Assembly (NCBI RefSeq): GCF_020379485.1
Contig: NC_063452.1
Span: forward strand, 24,744,770 to 24,808,769
Length of the DNA: 64,000 nt
Direction: 5' to 3'
Origin: Brassica napus
Taxonomy: Eukaryota > Streptophyta > Magnoliopsida > Brassicales > Brassicaceae
A program made the translations under genes and the position numbers. Each line of letters starts with the position of its first letter. Within the stretch, counting starts at the first letter, position 1. Shown piece after piece: positions 22,714-34,864 of the stretch. Under the pieces are notes generated by a model, which was given only the letters and a program-made list of their open reading frames with translations, had not been told where the DNA came from and searched no databases.

Positions 22714-25700
22714 GTTTTAATTAAAATCTGTAATAATTAAAAGTTATTACTTTAGAAAACTGTCATTTAATATATAAATTTAATCAATTATACAGTAATT
22801 TATATAATTTAACTGGTTACACAATATCTAATAAATATAAAGTTACATTGAAATATAAAAAACAATTTATATAGTGAAACAAAAAATACTTTTAAACCAT
22901 TATATTATAAAACAAAGGGAATATCCAAATTATATTGAAACATTAGAATAGTAAGAATCAGAAAAGCTGAAATCTCAACGTCGATCATTTACGTCGGCTA
23001 TGCCTTAGACCATCTCCAATGTATTCCTCGATTTTTTATCCTCTAAAATAAAGGAATTTCATAATAGAGATGAATTTGTCTCTCATGTATTTTTCTATTT
23101 TCTCTCCTAAAAATGAATATTCTTGATATATTATTTTCTAAGTTTACAAATAATATTTTTTATTTGTGAAATTTGAAAATCAGCCCAATTTATTTTAGTA
23201 TTTTATAAAATTATGATATTATTTACATTAAATATTTCTTTAAAAACTATTATGTAAATAAAAAATATATAATTATATTTATATAAATAATATATTTCAC
23301 TAAAAAATATTTTTGTTTATAATTGTTTAAGTAAAAAGTTAAAGGATCATTTTATAAAAACAAATAGAGGAGAAGACATGCCAAAAATATAGTTTCTCAT
23401 TGGTCGATTATTTTCGCCTACGTAGACACTCTATCTGAGGCTTATATCCTCCAGTTTTAATTAAAATTTGTAATATTTAAAAGTTATTACTTTAGAAAAC
23501 TGTCATTTAATATATACATTTAATCAATTACACAGCAATTTATATAATTTAATTGTTTACACAATAAGTTACATTGAAATATAAAAACAATTTATATAGT
23601 GAAACAAAAAATACTTTTAAACCATTATATTATAAAGCAAAGGGAATATTCAAATTATATTGAAACATTAAAATAGTAAGAATCAGAAAAGCTGAAATCT
23701 CAACGTCGATCATTTACGTCGGCCATGCCTTAGACCATCTCCTATGTATTCCTCTATTTTTTTCTCTAAAATTGAAGAATTTCATAATAGAGATGAATTT
23801 GTCTCCGATGCATTTTTCTATTTTCTCTCCTGAAAAAAAAATATTCTTGATATATTCTTTTCTAAGTTTACAAATAATACTTTTTATTTGTGAAAGTTGA
23901 AAACCAACCCAATTTATTTTAGTATTTTTTAAATTATGATATTATTTACACTAAATATTTCTTTACAAACTATTATGTAAATAAAAAAATACAATTATAT
24001 TTATATAAATAATATATTTCACTAAAAAATATTTTCGTTTATAATTGTTTAAGTAAAAAGTTAAACGATCATTTTATAAAAACAAATAAAGGAGGAGACA
24101 TGGCAAAAATATAGTTTCTCATTGGCCGATTATTTTCGCCTACGTAGACACTCTATCTGAGGCTTATATCCTCCAGTTTTAATTAAAATCTGTAATATTT
24201 AAAAGTTATTACTTTAGAAAACTTTCATTTAATATAAAATTTTAATCAATTACACAGTAATTTATATAATTTAATTGGCCACACAATAAGTTACATTGAA
24301 ATATAAAAACAATTTTTATAGTGAAACGAAAAAATACTTTTAAACCATTATATTATAAAGCAAGGAAAATATTCAAATTATATTGAAACATTAGAATAGT
24401 AAGAATCAGAAAAGCTGAAATCTCAACGTCGATCATTTACGTCGTCCATGCCTTAGACCATCTCCAATGTAATCCTCTATTTTTTCTCTAAAATAGAGGA
24501 ATTTCATAATAGAGATGAATTTGTCTCTGATGTATTTTTCTATTTTCGCTCCTAAAAATTAATATTCTTGATATTCTTTTCTAAGTTTACAAATAATATT
24601 TTTTATTTGTGAAAGTTGAAAACCAACCCAATTTATTTTAGTATTTTATAAAATTATGATATTATTTACATTAAATATTTCTTTACAAACTATTATGTAA
24701 ATATAAAAATATAATTATATTTATATAAATAATATATTTCACTAAAAAAATATTTTCGTTTATAATTATTTAAGTAAAAAGTTAAAGGATCATTTTATAA
24801 AAACAAATAGAGGAGAAGACATGGCCAAAATATAATTTCTCATTGGTCAATTATTTTCGCCTACGTAGACACTCTATCGGAGGCTTATATCCTCCAGTTT
24901 TAATTAAAATCTGTAATATTTAAAAGTTATTACTTTAGAAAACTTTCATTTAATATATACATTTAATCAATTACACAGCAATTTATATAATTTAATTGGT
25001 CACACAATAAGTTACATTGAAATATAAAAACAATTTATATAGTGAAACAAAAAATACTTTTAAACCATTATATTATAAAGCAAAGGGAATATTCAAATTA
25101 TATTGAAACATTAGAATAGTAAGAATCAGAAAAGCTGAAATCTCAACTTCGATCATTTACGTCGGCCATGCCTTAGACCATCTCCAATGTGTTCCTCTAT
25201 TTTTTTCTCTAAAATAGAGGAATTTCATAATAGAGATGAATTTGTCTACGATGCATTTTTCTATTTTTTGTCCTGAAAAAAAAATATTCTTGATATATTC
25301 TTTTCTAAGTTTACAAATAATACTTTTTATTTGTGAAAGTTGAAAACCAACCCAATTTATTTTAGTATTTTTTAAATTATGATATTATTTACACTAAATA
25401 TTTCTTTACAAACTATTATGTAAATAAAAAAATACAATTATATTTATATAAATAATATATTTCACTAAAAAATATTTTCGTTTATAATTGTTTAAGTAAA
25501 AAGTTAAAGGAACATTTTATAAAAACAAATAAAGGAGGAGACATGGCAAAAATATAGTTTCTCATTGGCCGGTTATTTTCGCCTACGTAGACACTCTATC
25601 TGAGGCTTATATCCTCCAGTTTTAATTAAAATCTGTAATATTTAAAAGTTATTACTTTAGAAAACTGTCATTTAATATAAAAATTTAATCAATTACACAG

Positions 25701-26340
25701 TAATTTATATAATTTAATTGGCCACACAATAAGTTACATTGAAATATAAAAACAATTTATATAGTGAAACGAAAAAATACTTTTAAACCATTATATTATA
25801 AAGCAAGGGAAATATTCAAATTATATTGAAACATTAGAATAGTAAGAATCAGAAAAGCTGAAATCTCAACGTCGATCATCTACGTCGGCCATGTCTTAGA
25901 CCATCTCCAATGTATTCCTCTATTTTTTTCCTCTAAATTAGAGGAATTTCATAATAGAGATGAATTTGTCTCCGATGTATTTTTCTATTTTCTCTCCTGA
26001 AAAAAAAATATTCTTGATATATTCTTTTCTAAGTTTACAAATAATACTTTTTATTTGTGAAAGTTGCAAACCAACCCAATTTATTTTAGTATTTTATAAA
26101 ATTATGATATTATTTACACTAAATATTTCTTTACAAACTATTATGTAAATGAAAAATATAATTAAATTTATATAAATAATATGTTTCACTAAAAAAATAT
26201 TTTCGGTTAAAATTGTTTAAGTAAAAAGTTAAAGGATCATTTTGTAAAAACAAATAGAGGAGATGACATGGCAAAAAAAATTTTCTCATTGACCGATTAT
26301 TTTTGTCTACGTAGACACTCTATTTAAGGCTTATATCCTC
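22714..26340. repeat. Tandem array: five ~722-bp monomers with alternating subtypes
   Basis: Monomers start at 22714, 23454, 24176, 24897 and 25619 with GTTTTAATTAAAAT and end CTTATATCCTCC, lengths 740, 722, 721, 722 and 722. Each contains an inner segment that begins ACCATCTCCAATGTATTCCT and holds the inverted motif CTCTAAAATAGAGG. Diagnostic differences alternate: monomers 2 and 4 share GCAAAGGGAATATTC and GGAGGAGACATGGC, while 3 and 5 share GAAACGAAAAAATAC and TTGGCCACACAATAAG. That indicates duplication of a two-monomer unit. No coding potential. Confidence 0.92.
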
Positions 26341-26456
26341 TTTTTATTATTTGTTAGATATAACTTCTATTTCACGTTTCTTATTCTCCGTATTGTATAG
26401 TCAAAGATCTTCAACTTGTTAATAACTAGTTTAGTTGCTTTTGATTCACCGGTGTA

Positions 26457-26461
26457 TATAT
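26457..26461 (+). repeat. Target-site duplication TATAT, left copy
   Basis: Matches 31979-31983 after the right end of the second Copia. Confidence 0.75.
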
Positions 26462-27339
26462 CGTAGGACCTTAATTTACAAAAGGGCGCAATCTGAATAA
26501 TTGTGAGATAGATTATACAGAACATTGAATAAAAACAGAAATACCATGGATTAATCGAAATGGACAATGAGTTTTTGCAGAGTCGAGACTTAGGAATCTA
26601 TTTCCTTAACTCAAAAAAGGCTCCGTAGTGTGACGGTTGTATGGCGATTAGAGTCCCAAAATAAAACTGCATCTTTCTTCTATTCACATCACTTGAATAA
26701 GAAGTTTAGCAAACCTTTATTCTATGTGTACTCTCATTAAAAAATGAAAAATAAATAAAGAGAAAAGTGGAAGAGATTGTTGTTGTTCACTTTTTTCACC
26801 GTATATATTAGTGGAATGAGAGGAAGCGTTATATAGCTTAGGAAAGATGCCAAAAGCGTTTTTGGTCTTAGTAGAGATAAATACTGAATTAATTTTTGGC
26901 ATTAACCACAAAATTAATCAGAAATTAAAAAGACTTTTTTAGCTTGGTGACCAAGTCTCATTCTTAACAAGAATTAATGACTTTTGACCAAGTTTTATTC
27001 TCTAAAAGATTTGTTTATTTTTCTAACCAAATTTTTATTTATGTAGTGATCAATTACATAAAATAAAACTTTGATATAAAAATATAGGTTGTTGGATCAT
27101 GATCCATGTACCCGAACCATTATCTAAACCAAACTCAAGTCCGAGTTCCAATTGACTCAACTTGGTGCCCGCGCTTGGTTTAGTATAAATTCACATCTCT
27201 ATAATTGTCTAAGGTTAGCAACCTTGTTAGACTTCTCCGTACTGTCCATTTGTGCTATTAAAGCAACAATCTTAGGACAAACATTTCTCATTCATACAAA
27301 CTTAAATTTTAACATATGTATTAAAATTGAGTTCCAACA
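26462..27339 (-). repeat. 3' LTR of the second Copia
   Basis: Paired with 31103-31978. Both contain the same segment ending TAAAATTGAGTTCCAACA, with scattered substitutions. Confidence 0.85.
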
Positions 27340-27424
27340 ATCCCCCACATGAATATAAATGATTCTAAACAAATAAAGACTCGATTAAAACACTTTTGAG
27401 AATACAAACGAAAACTCCACTGCA

Positions 27425-27770
27425 AATGAGTTGGTAGCATGTTTCAGCTTTGAACCAGTCATTGACAATAGGTATCGGGTTTACTCGACCAGAAGGTGAC
27501 ATGATGTCTTAAACCCCCCGAACTTTAGTGTAAACCAAGACAACATCTATCGCACAGTTTCATTTTCTCACAAAATTAGGTTCTCTATTGTGTTCATTGT
27601 GGCCATGAACTATTCATGGTTTTCATGAGTGAACTTAGAGAATATATCCTTACATTCATTCTCCTAGAAACTGTCCCATTTCACACTCATTAGGTGATTG
27701 ACCATGAAAAGTATTGAGTAATACTCCGCTTTAGAAGCTATGGAATCATTAAAAGCTAATGCTTATCCTT
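27425..27770 (-). other. Conserved 3' untranslated block of the second Copia
   Basis: Closely similar to 14925-15245 in the first Copia, including a perfect run around CATTGTGGCCATGAACTATT. No open frame explains the conservation on either strand. Confidence 0.65.
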
Positions 27771-28885
27771 AACAACATACAAGTAGCACTGTATAATCAT
27801 CCTAGGAACTGGGCAGAAACCGAAGTCTAAGAGTGCTTTTGGTGGATTAAGTTTGACTTAGTTTTCCCCTTGAACCTATTTCTTGGGATCTCCAATCATT
27901 TAAGTAGAGTTACCGCCAAACGTCTTCTTAATTCATAGGCTTTACACCCATTCCTTTTGATGATTTTTCAATTTGATCTCGTGACACACTTTTATTAATC
28001 CAATTCTTATAGGTTGTCCAACTGGATATAATCCATTGAGATTAATCCGTTTGAGATAAATTTTCTAATGGTTGTTGTCATCTTCTTAAAAGATACTAAT
28101 AACCACTATACATAAAATTTAGTGTCTGATCACTAATTTTTTATATGAAATCTTTTACCAAGTTTTGAAACATTTAGTTCCTTTAGTTTATTGAAAGCTA
28201 TGAACATATGTTTCAAAATTAATCTGTTTCACAGATTTAATTTAGAAAATTGTAATGATGTGATGCATAAAGACAAATCTGTTTGTGGACTTTTAGTTTC
28301 TAGGGATAACCAATTAATATAACTGGATCCTTCAAGATTATTGGTTCTTTTAGAATATCACAAGAAGCTGACTCTTTAGATATAGTTTTCCATTTTTTAC
28401 AACATGGATTACTCATGTGATGCGACTTAGTATATGCACATAGGCCACCAGATTGAGCTTGAGACCAATGATTCCTACCATATCATATTTGAATCTCACA
28501 AATATCATCCTAGCATATGAACTTGAGACAAATGATTCCTACCAGATATGTAGTAATCTATATTACTAGAATCATATTTTGTAACCTCATATGCCATAAT
28601 TGTCAAACTTTCCACTAAAATCATTTTTAGTTTGTTTAAGCAATTTTTATGATGAGATTTACATATCAAATATATATCCGTGTAGAATACTTTTGAAGTA
28701 TATGTATTTAAAAATATGATATTAGCAAATTTTCATATCATTTTTGGACTTAGCTTAAATCCATATAACACTTTCACGTCCATCACTAGGATTTTTATGT
28801 AATTTTGTAATGTCCCAAACCTTATGATTACAGTTATTCTTGGAGTCGAGAGATTTAAACATTGTTTTTTTCGGAAATCTTTGCA

Positions 28886-29263
28886 TCACAAGCCTAACCT
28901 TGCGCTTGTGATCCAGCCACCAATTTTCAAATCCTGTTTCGAAAATATATTAACACTCAAGGCCTTAAACCCGTTTAGTAAATATGCTATGTACCATGTA
29001 TGATTTTTCATAATGGAGTTTATTTTACTATTGATGGTTTCCTTACGTGAAGGCGCCTTTGGTGTATAAACGACATTTGTGAAATTTCTTGGCTCATTTT
29101 CAAGAAGAGAACAATCAAAAAAAACTTCACAATAGAATTTTTCCTTACGAGCTCGTTTGCTACGTCTTGGCTTAATTCTAAATGTGATTTCTTCTCTTTG
29201 TTTATGAGTTTGTTTTAGATTTTTATCATTGTACATACTCATTTTTAAGAAAAGTGTATACAT
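28886..29263 (-). pseudogene. Copia pol remnant
   Basis: The residues RRSKRARKEK, FLLENEPRNF-like text and INSIMKNHTWYIAYL align with the linker between integrase and reverse transcriptase of the first Copia (RRSKRARKKKK and FDSIMQNYTWYITDL). Other parts of pol in 27770-28885 and 29264-30600 are too decayed to delimit. Confidence 0.7.
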
Positions 29264-29352
29264 TCATTCCATGATTATATTAGCATGAATATCGGATTTA
29301 TTTGATCTATTTGATTTATAAATCAGAATCAAAAAGGCACCAAAATTGTGGG

Positions 29353-29383
<31 letters not shown>

Positions 29384-30702
29384 TGATATTGCGATTTTTG
29401 CTATGCACCCCACATTTTAAGGTATTTATACCAATGTATGCTACCTTTCCAAAGTTCATGTGGCCTCTCACCAATGAATATATGCGGTCAGACATGTTCC
29501 CTTCCCATTTCATGAGATAACTCAAAATCATACATATTTGCAGTCATCTTTCATTAAGAGTTAATTTTTTTTTCTTGTTTTTAAAGAAAAATCTACATCA
29601 CTCTTAGGTACATCATTAGTTTCAATATGGTCATGTGAATAAACATTGCTCATGCCACATAAAAATTGAGTTATATCCATCATTAATCATATGCTTATAG
29701 CATTAGACATTAATATGAAAATCTGATAAATATCAAAATTTGATACAATCAATATGTGGCAGGCCACTACCAAACTGAATCTGGGACTCACTAGATTTCT
29801 AACCATTATTTCCTCTACCACAACCGGCGTAAATAGTGTGGACATTAAGATAAAAATCAGAATTCCAATATATATAGCACACATGATCATATATGGCAGA
29901 CCATTTCCAAGATGGGATGTCGACTCATCATATTTTTTTGTCATACTATATTTATTAGTCAATCTTTCACACGAACCAAAAATATAAATGTATTCTTATA
30001 TATTAGATTCAGATTACTAATTTTATGATAATCATACTCAATATTAAACATGTTCAAAACACACATAGTTATATTAGTATGTTATCCAATTTTAGATGCT
30101 TAGTATTACGTATTAAACAATTTAAACAATGTGAATAAATTGCAGTAACAAATTAGATTAAATCTCTAGAATTAATAAATTCTCAGATAACTAATTTCAA
30201 TAAATGCAAAATCTAAAAATTAACCTAATTTATTTCTATAGAATAAATTGCACAAATATTTTAAATTATTGCAAAATATACGGTAAATCAATTGGGAATA
30301 GTGGACAAATGAGAATTGGTCAAAGTTGTTGTTACGTAAATAACACGTTCAGAACTAATAACCTTTAATACCAAGTCAAAACCAATAGCCTTTTTGGTTA
30401 TTACTTAAAAGAGTTCGTTCACCCCAAAACGGTTACCATTTTTTTTGTAGGAAAGCAATAACTCGTTCAAAGCTTAGCAAATCACAAAATTCGTGGAAAG
30501 GATTTTATATTAACAAGCGTAAAACTTTGCATTTCACAGAGAAAAGCATAACGAAACTTTAATACTGTTTTCTTATGATTCCTTTTAGAAACTCCTGAAC
30601 GTTTTTATAAAGGAAATCCTAAATATATTCAATCAGTCAAATTGATTGATTACCTCTGAAATTTTGTTGAAATTTCAACAAGTATCAGACCAGGTAAGAA
30701 GT
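29264..30702. other. Decayed internal Copia DNA
   Basis: AT-rich with a T homopolymer at 29352-29379. Traces of Copia-like sequence occur near 29400-29520 (similar to 17320-17460), but no gene is supported. Confidence 0.45.
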
Positions 30703-30713
30703 TATATTTTATA
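30703..30713 (+). repeat. SINE target-site duplication, left copy
   Basis: TATATTTTATA is repeated at 30890-30900 after the poly(A) tail. Confidence 0.8.
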
Positions 30714-30889
30714 AACCAAGAGCTCGTAGCTTGGTGGTAAAGGAGGTACAGCTGTACTGTCCGCCACCCGGGTTCGAGCCTTGGCCACAACAGATTTAAC
30801 ATCCCTTCCGTTGGGGCGCTTGACCCCTTTCGGAGGGATAGTTGGGAATATGGCTGCCCAGATACCATAGTTATCAAAAAAAAAAAATA
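30714..30889 (+). mobile_element. tRNA-derived SINE nested in the second Copia
   Basis: The 5' part has RNA polymerase III promoter boxes: an A box around TAGCTTGGTGG (30727-30737) and a B box GGTTCGAGCC (30771-30780). A tRNA-unrelated body follows and the element ends in about twelve A. The 11-bp flanking duplication TATATTTTATA confirms retroposition. It fits the Brassica S1/SB class of short interspersed elements. Confidence 0.88.
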
Positions 30890-31102
30890 TATATTTTATA
30901 TAAATAACCGATAAAAATATCAGAATAAATTGCATAAGGTTTGAAAAAATTATCACCGATTATTTTATGGATTTTTGTTGAACTGCTTCAACCATATCTA
31001 CATGATTACATCATATAGAACCTGTTCTTACAACCAAAAACAACTTCACAATTATCAGATCGGTTAGTGCATAAAAGCAATAAACGTTTTTTGAGTTAAG
31101 AT

Positions 31103-31978
31103 TGTAGGACCTTAATTTACAAAGGGGCACAATCTGAATAATTGTGAGATAGATTATACAGAACATTGAATAAAAACAGAAATACCATGGATTAATCGAA
31201 ATGGACAATGAGTTTTTGCGGAGTCGAGACTTAAGAATCTATTTCCTTAATTCAAAAAGGCCCCGTAGTGTGACGGTTGTATGGCGATTAGAGTCCCATG
31301 ATAAAACTGCATCTTTCTTCTATTCACATCACTTGAATAAGAATTCTAGCAAACTTTTATTCTATGTGTACTCTCATTAAAAAATGAAAAATAAATAAAG
31401 AGAATAGTGGAAAAGATTGTTGTTGTTCATTTTTTTGACCGTATATATTAGTGGAATGAGAGGAAACATTATATAGTTTAGGAAAGATGCCAAAAATGTT
31501 TTTGGTCTTAGTAGAGATAAATACTGAATTAATTTTTGGCATTAACCACAAAATTAATCAGAAATTAAAGAGACTTTTTAGCTTGGTAACCAAGTCTCGT
31601 TCTTAACAAGAATTAATGACTTTTGATCAAGTTTTATTCTCTAAAAGACTTGTTTATTTTTCTAACCAAATTTTTATTTATGTAGTGGTCAATTACATAA
31701 AATAAAACTTTAATATAAAAATATAGGTTGTTGGATCATGATCCATGTATCCGAACCATTATCTAAATCGAACTCAAGTCCAAGCTCCAATTAACTCAAC
31801 TTGGTGCGCGCGCTTAGTTTAATATAAATTCACATCTCTATAATTGTCTAAGGTTAGCAACCTTGTTAGACTTCTCCATACTGTCCATTTGTGCTATTAA
31901 AACAACAATCTTAGGACAAACTTTTCTCATTCAAACAAACTTAATTTTTAACATATGTATTAAAATTGAGTTCCAACA
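31103..31978 (-). repeat. 5' LTR of the second Copia
   Basis: Begins TGTAGGACC on the plus strand and ends GAGTTCCAACA. The bases inside it (plus strand GAGTTAAGAT) match those next to the first Copia's 5' LTR. Confidence 0.85.
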
Positions 31979-31983
31979 TATAT

Positions 31984-32492
31984 AACTATTGAAGTGATCA
32001 GAAGACTCGGCAAAACTTCGAAGGATTGACGATCAAATCAAATGTTTTGTTAGGGCTAATACAATTCACAGCTAAACCAGATCATGCGGCACTTAACACG
32101 TTTTCGGTAATTTTCGTAAACTAATTTAATTCATCTTGTTCTTTCTTTTTGCATGGGATCCTTTTTTTTAATGCAACACGTGGAGAAAAATAATTGCTCT
32201 GCTGTCTATAATTGATCAGATTAGAGATGGTTGGTTGGTTCACTTGTCGGTGAGAATGAGATTAAGAAATGAATGTCGTTTCTCCTGAAAGCGATGCCAT
32301 TACGTTTGTTTCATTTTCTTCGAAAGTGTCGAGATTTTAACAATTGTCGAGCTGTATTCTTATGTGCTGATTAACTGTTCATTTACTTTCTCGTAAGATG
32401 AGTTTGAATCTTAAAGTTCTAACCTTTTTTTTTTATTTAAAATTAGCATGCGATTTTGCCGAGTTTGATCTAAGAGCACATAAGTGCATAAC
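31984..32492. other. Spacer, no feature seen
   Basis: Single-copy-looking AT-rich DNA between two transposable elements. Gene order would place At2g02770 and At2g02780 orthologues near here; none is recognised. Confidence 0.5.
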
Positions 32493-32502
32493 ACTAATTA
32501 AT

Positions 32503-33196
32503 AGGGCTGGACACGGATCGAATATCCGGATTTTTGAAGGTATTTGTGATTTGCTTTGTATGTTACAGATATCTAATTTTTCGATTTGCTTTGTTTTGGA
32601 AAAATACGGATACCCGGAAAAACGGATATCCGGAAAATAAATAGATATTTACGGATATTTATGAATACTTACGGATATCTCATCCGCTTTGATTAATACA
32701 AATAATCTTAAAAATTGAATACGAATTTATTTTTTTAATATATTTTTGCATGATATATAAAATAAAAACTAAAAGAAATAGTGAAACTACATATTTTGTA
32801 AATTTCAAACTTAGTTAACAATTATAATAACACAAAACTTAAGAAAAAAGTTATAATTGTTTTATAAAAAAAATTCTCTTCTTTTTCATGTAATACTTTT
32901 ATATAAGTAATAATGTGAATAGAATTTGTCAAATCATATGTTATAATAATAATTATATAAACTTATACATTTAAAACATTAAGTATAATCAATATGTACA
33001 TGTATTTATATATTTCCGGATCGGAGCGGATATCCGCTTCTTAAAATTTTGATATTTGTGATTTGCTTCGATTTTAACGGATATTGATTTTTATTATTTG
33101 TTTTGCTTCGGAAGTCTACGGATATCCAGAAATTTTAGATCGAATCGAGACGAATAACGAATCAAATCAAATTTAACGGATAAAATGTCCAGCCCT
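32503..33196. mobile_element. MULE-type non-autonomous DNA transposon with 10-bp target duplication
   Basis: The termini are inverted: AGGGCTGGACA at 32503 and TGTCCAGCCCT ending 33196. Both are flanked by ACTAATTAAT (32493-32502 and 33197-33206). Subterminal GGATATCCG and CGGATATTTACGG motifs are repeated in both orientations near each end, with an AT-rich, non-coding core. Target duplications of 9-11 bp are characteristic of Mutator-like elements. Length is 694 bp. Confidence 0.85.
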
Positions 33197-33493
33197 ACTA
33201 ATTAATGCCCTAAGTTTAAACCATTAGTCAACTACTCTAAGTGGTTTTTTTTCCATTAATATATATTGGGTTTTCATCTTTTTAGTAAAGAATTGTTAAT
33301 ATTGTTTCTTCAAGAAAGTGTTATGATTTTTTTTTTTCCTGTAAAGTATATATGGATTTTAGACGATGAAGCACATGCAACGGCCTTGGAACAATCGTCG
33401 CTGCCAAAGTACCCTTGAATACTATCTACAACAGGCATTTATATAATTGACCAGAAAAAGCTAAAACAAGCATTTATATACTAACCAAATAGA

Positions 33494-33776
33494 TACTACT
33501 TCCTTTGATTTTACAAAAAAAAAAGGTGTTATGTTAACAATTATGTTGTTATACTCATTTTAAAAATGTAATACAATTTATCCATAATTTAAGTTTAATG
33601 TTAATTGTAAAATAAATGAATTTTGGCATTCAAAAATGCATTAATTTTATAAACAATGTTATTTATTTTAAACATTATAAGTTAAATGAATGTAGTTATT
33701 AAGAACATAAATATACTTTTAATTATTTTATAAATTTATGCCAAAAATATCAAAATTCATGTAACGGAAGAAGTAA
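33494..33776. mobile_element. Stowaway-like MITE (degenerate)
   Basis: The left end TACTACTTCCTTTGATTTT and the complement of the right end TTACTTCTTCCGTTACATG are related to the widespread ACTCCCTCCGTTTC terminal repeats of Tc1/mariner-type MITEs. The interior is AT-rich and non-coding. TA flanks are present but not distinctive. Confidence 0.5.
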
Positions 33777-33779
33777 TAA

Positions 33780-34864
33780 ACATGATGTTGTCAGGGATCA
33801 GCGGGTCAACCACTTAGATATTGACAGCCTGTTTTCGCCCGGTGGCACAGTCTTAATTCTCAGCGCTTCATTAACCAGACAAAAAGGAAAGTTATTTCCG
33901 TTAATTAAAAATTTACACTACGATCTATAACCCATTAACTAGGCCCATTATGAAAAATCAGCAAAAGAGATCATAAACGCTGTCGTTTCAGGACCGTGTC
34001 TGTCTTTTCTCCTTTTTGTTGGTTTACAAACGGTGAGAGTGTGTAATTCTCACTGTAACCACTTTTGGTATTTAGGGCACTGCTCTGCTGCTCCGGCGAG
34101 GAAGAGCAAAAAAAGAAAAGAAAAAAATACTACAGTTTGAAGAAACAAAAAGATACGAGTCCACTCTACATTGGTGACAGACACATCTATTTGAGGTTTG
34201 ACATGTTGAAATTTCATTTTTGTAACACATTTCAGGAAGAAAAAGAACAGTTTCAGCATTTTGATTTCAACCCAGATCTGTTTATTGAATGTTAATCCTA
34301 TCTTCTTTCGCTCTTTTGATTTTGCTTACAACGTCTCTCTGTTTGATTTTGTAATCCGAAAAAGGTTTGGGGGTTTACTGGTAACTGTTTCTTTTCTCGT
34401 TTTCCCGCTTGTTTCTCTCTTAAATCGACACGGGTTTTCGTTTCTTATCGTCAAAATCTCTGCTTTATTTTAATGGGTCTATGCGTTTCTTTACCTTTCC
34501 TTAACTTTTTTTTTTTTCTTCAGTCTCTCTCTCTCTCTCTCTTTTGATTCATTTGCTACTTTACGCTTTAGTTACTACACCGTCGATGTCTGTCTTCGTC
34601 TTGTTTTCCAACTCTTGGGGTTATTCTCTCTCTCTCTCTCTCTCTCTATCTAGTTCATGGTGTTGTGTATGTTACTAGGGTTTGTACTAACAGATTTGTG
34701 ATTCTACTTATATGAAATGTGTTTCCTTGCAGCTATAGATTTACTGAATGTTACTTTAAATTCACAGGCTTTGTTTGTTTCAACTCTCAACTTTAGCCAA
34801 ATATGTGTTTTGCTTATGCAGGTTTCTATTTCTGTAGCGACTTTCTAATTGTAGCCATTAAAAA
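33780..34864 (+). promoter_or_regulatory. IQD29-like upstream and leader region with CT microsatellites
   Basis: CT runs at about 34526-34542 and 34626-34647 are typical of plant core promoters and 5' leaders. A possible leader intron ends at the AG near 34822. Short open frames at 34065-34473 show no family signal. Confidence 0.45.

Larger units (their letters stand above)
26462..31978 (-). mobile_element. Second, highly decayed Copia LTR retrotransposon
   Basis: LTRs at 26462-27339 and 31103-31978 are similar throughout and flanked by TATAT. The outer end on the right is GAGTTCCAACA; the left end starts CG instead of TG. The left LTR is followed by ATCCCCCACATGAATA, the complement of the polypurine tract, so the element is on the minus strand. 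Internal coding is almost unrecognisable. A SINE sits at 30714-30889. Confidence 0.85.

Noticed and set aside
30714..30790. tRNA gene with A and B boxes
   Set aside because: The segment does not fold as a cloverleaf by eye, continues into a non-tRNA body with poly(A), and has an 11-bp duplication, so it is a SINE.
34065..34473. Small genes upstream of IQD29
   Set aside because: Short frames in the leader region with low-complexity Lys/Glu or Phe-rich composition and no family match.
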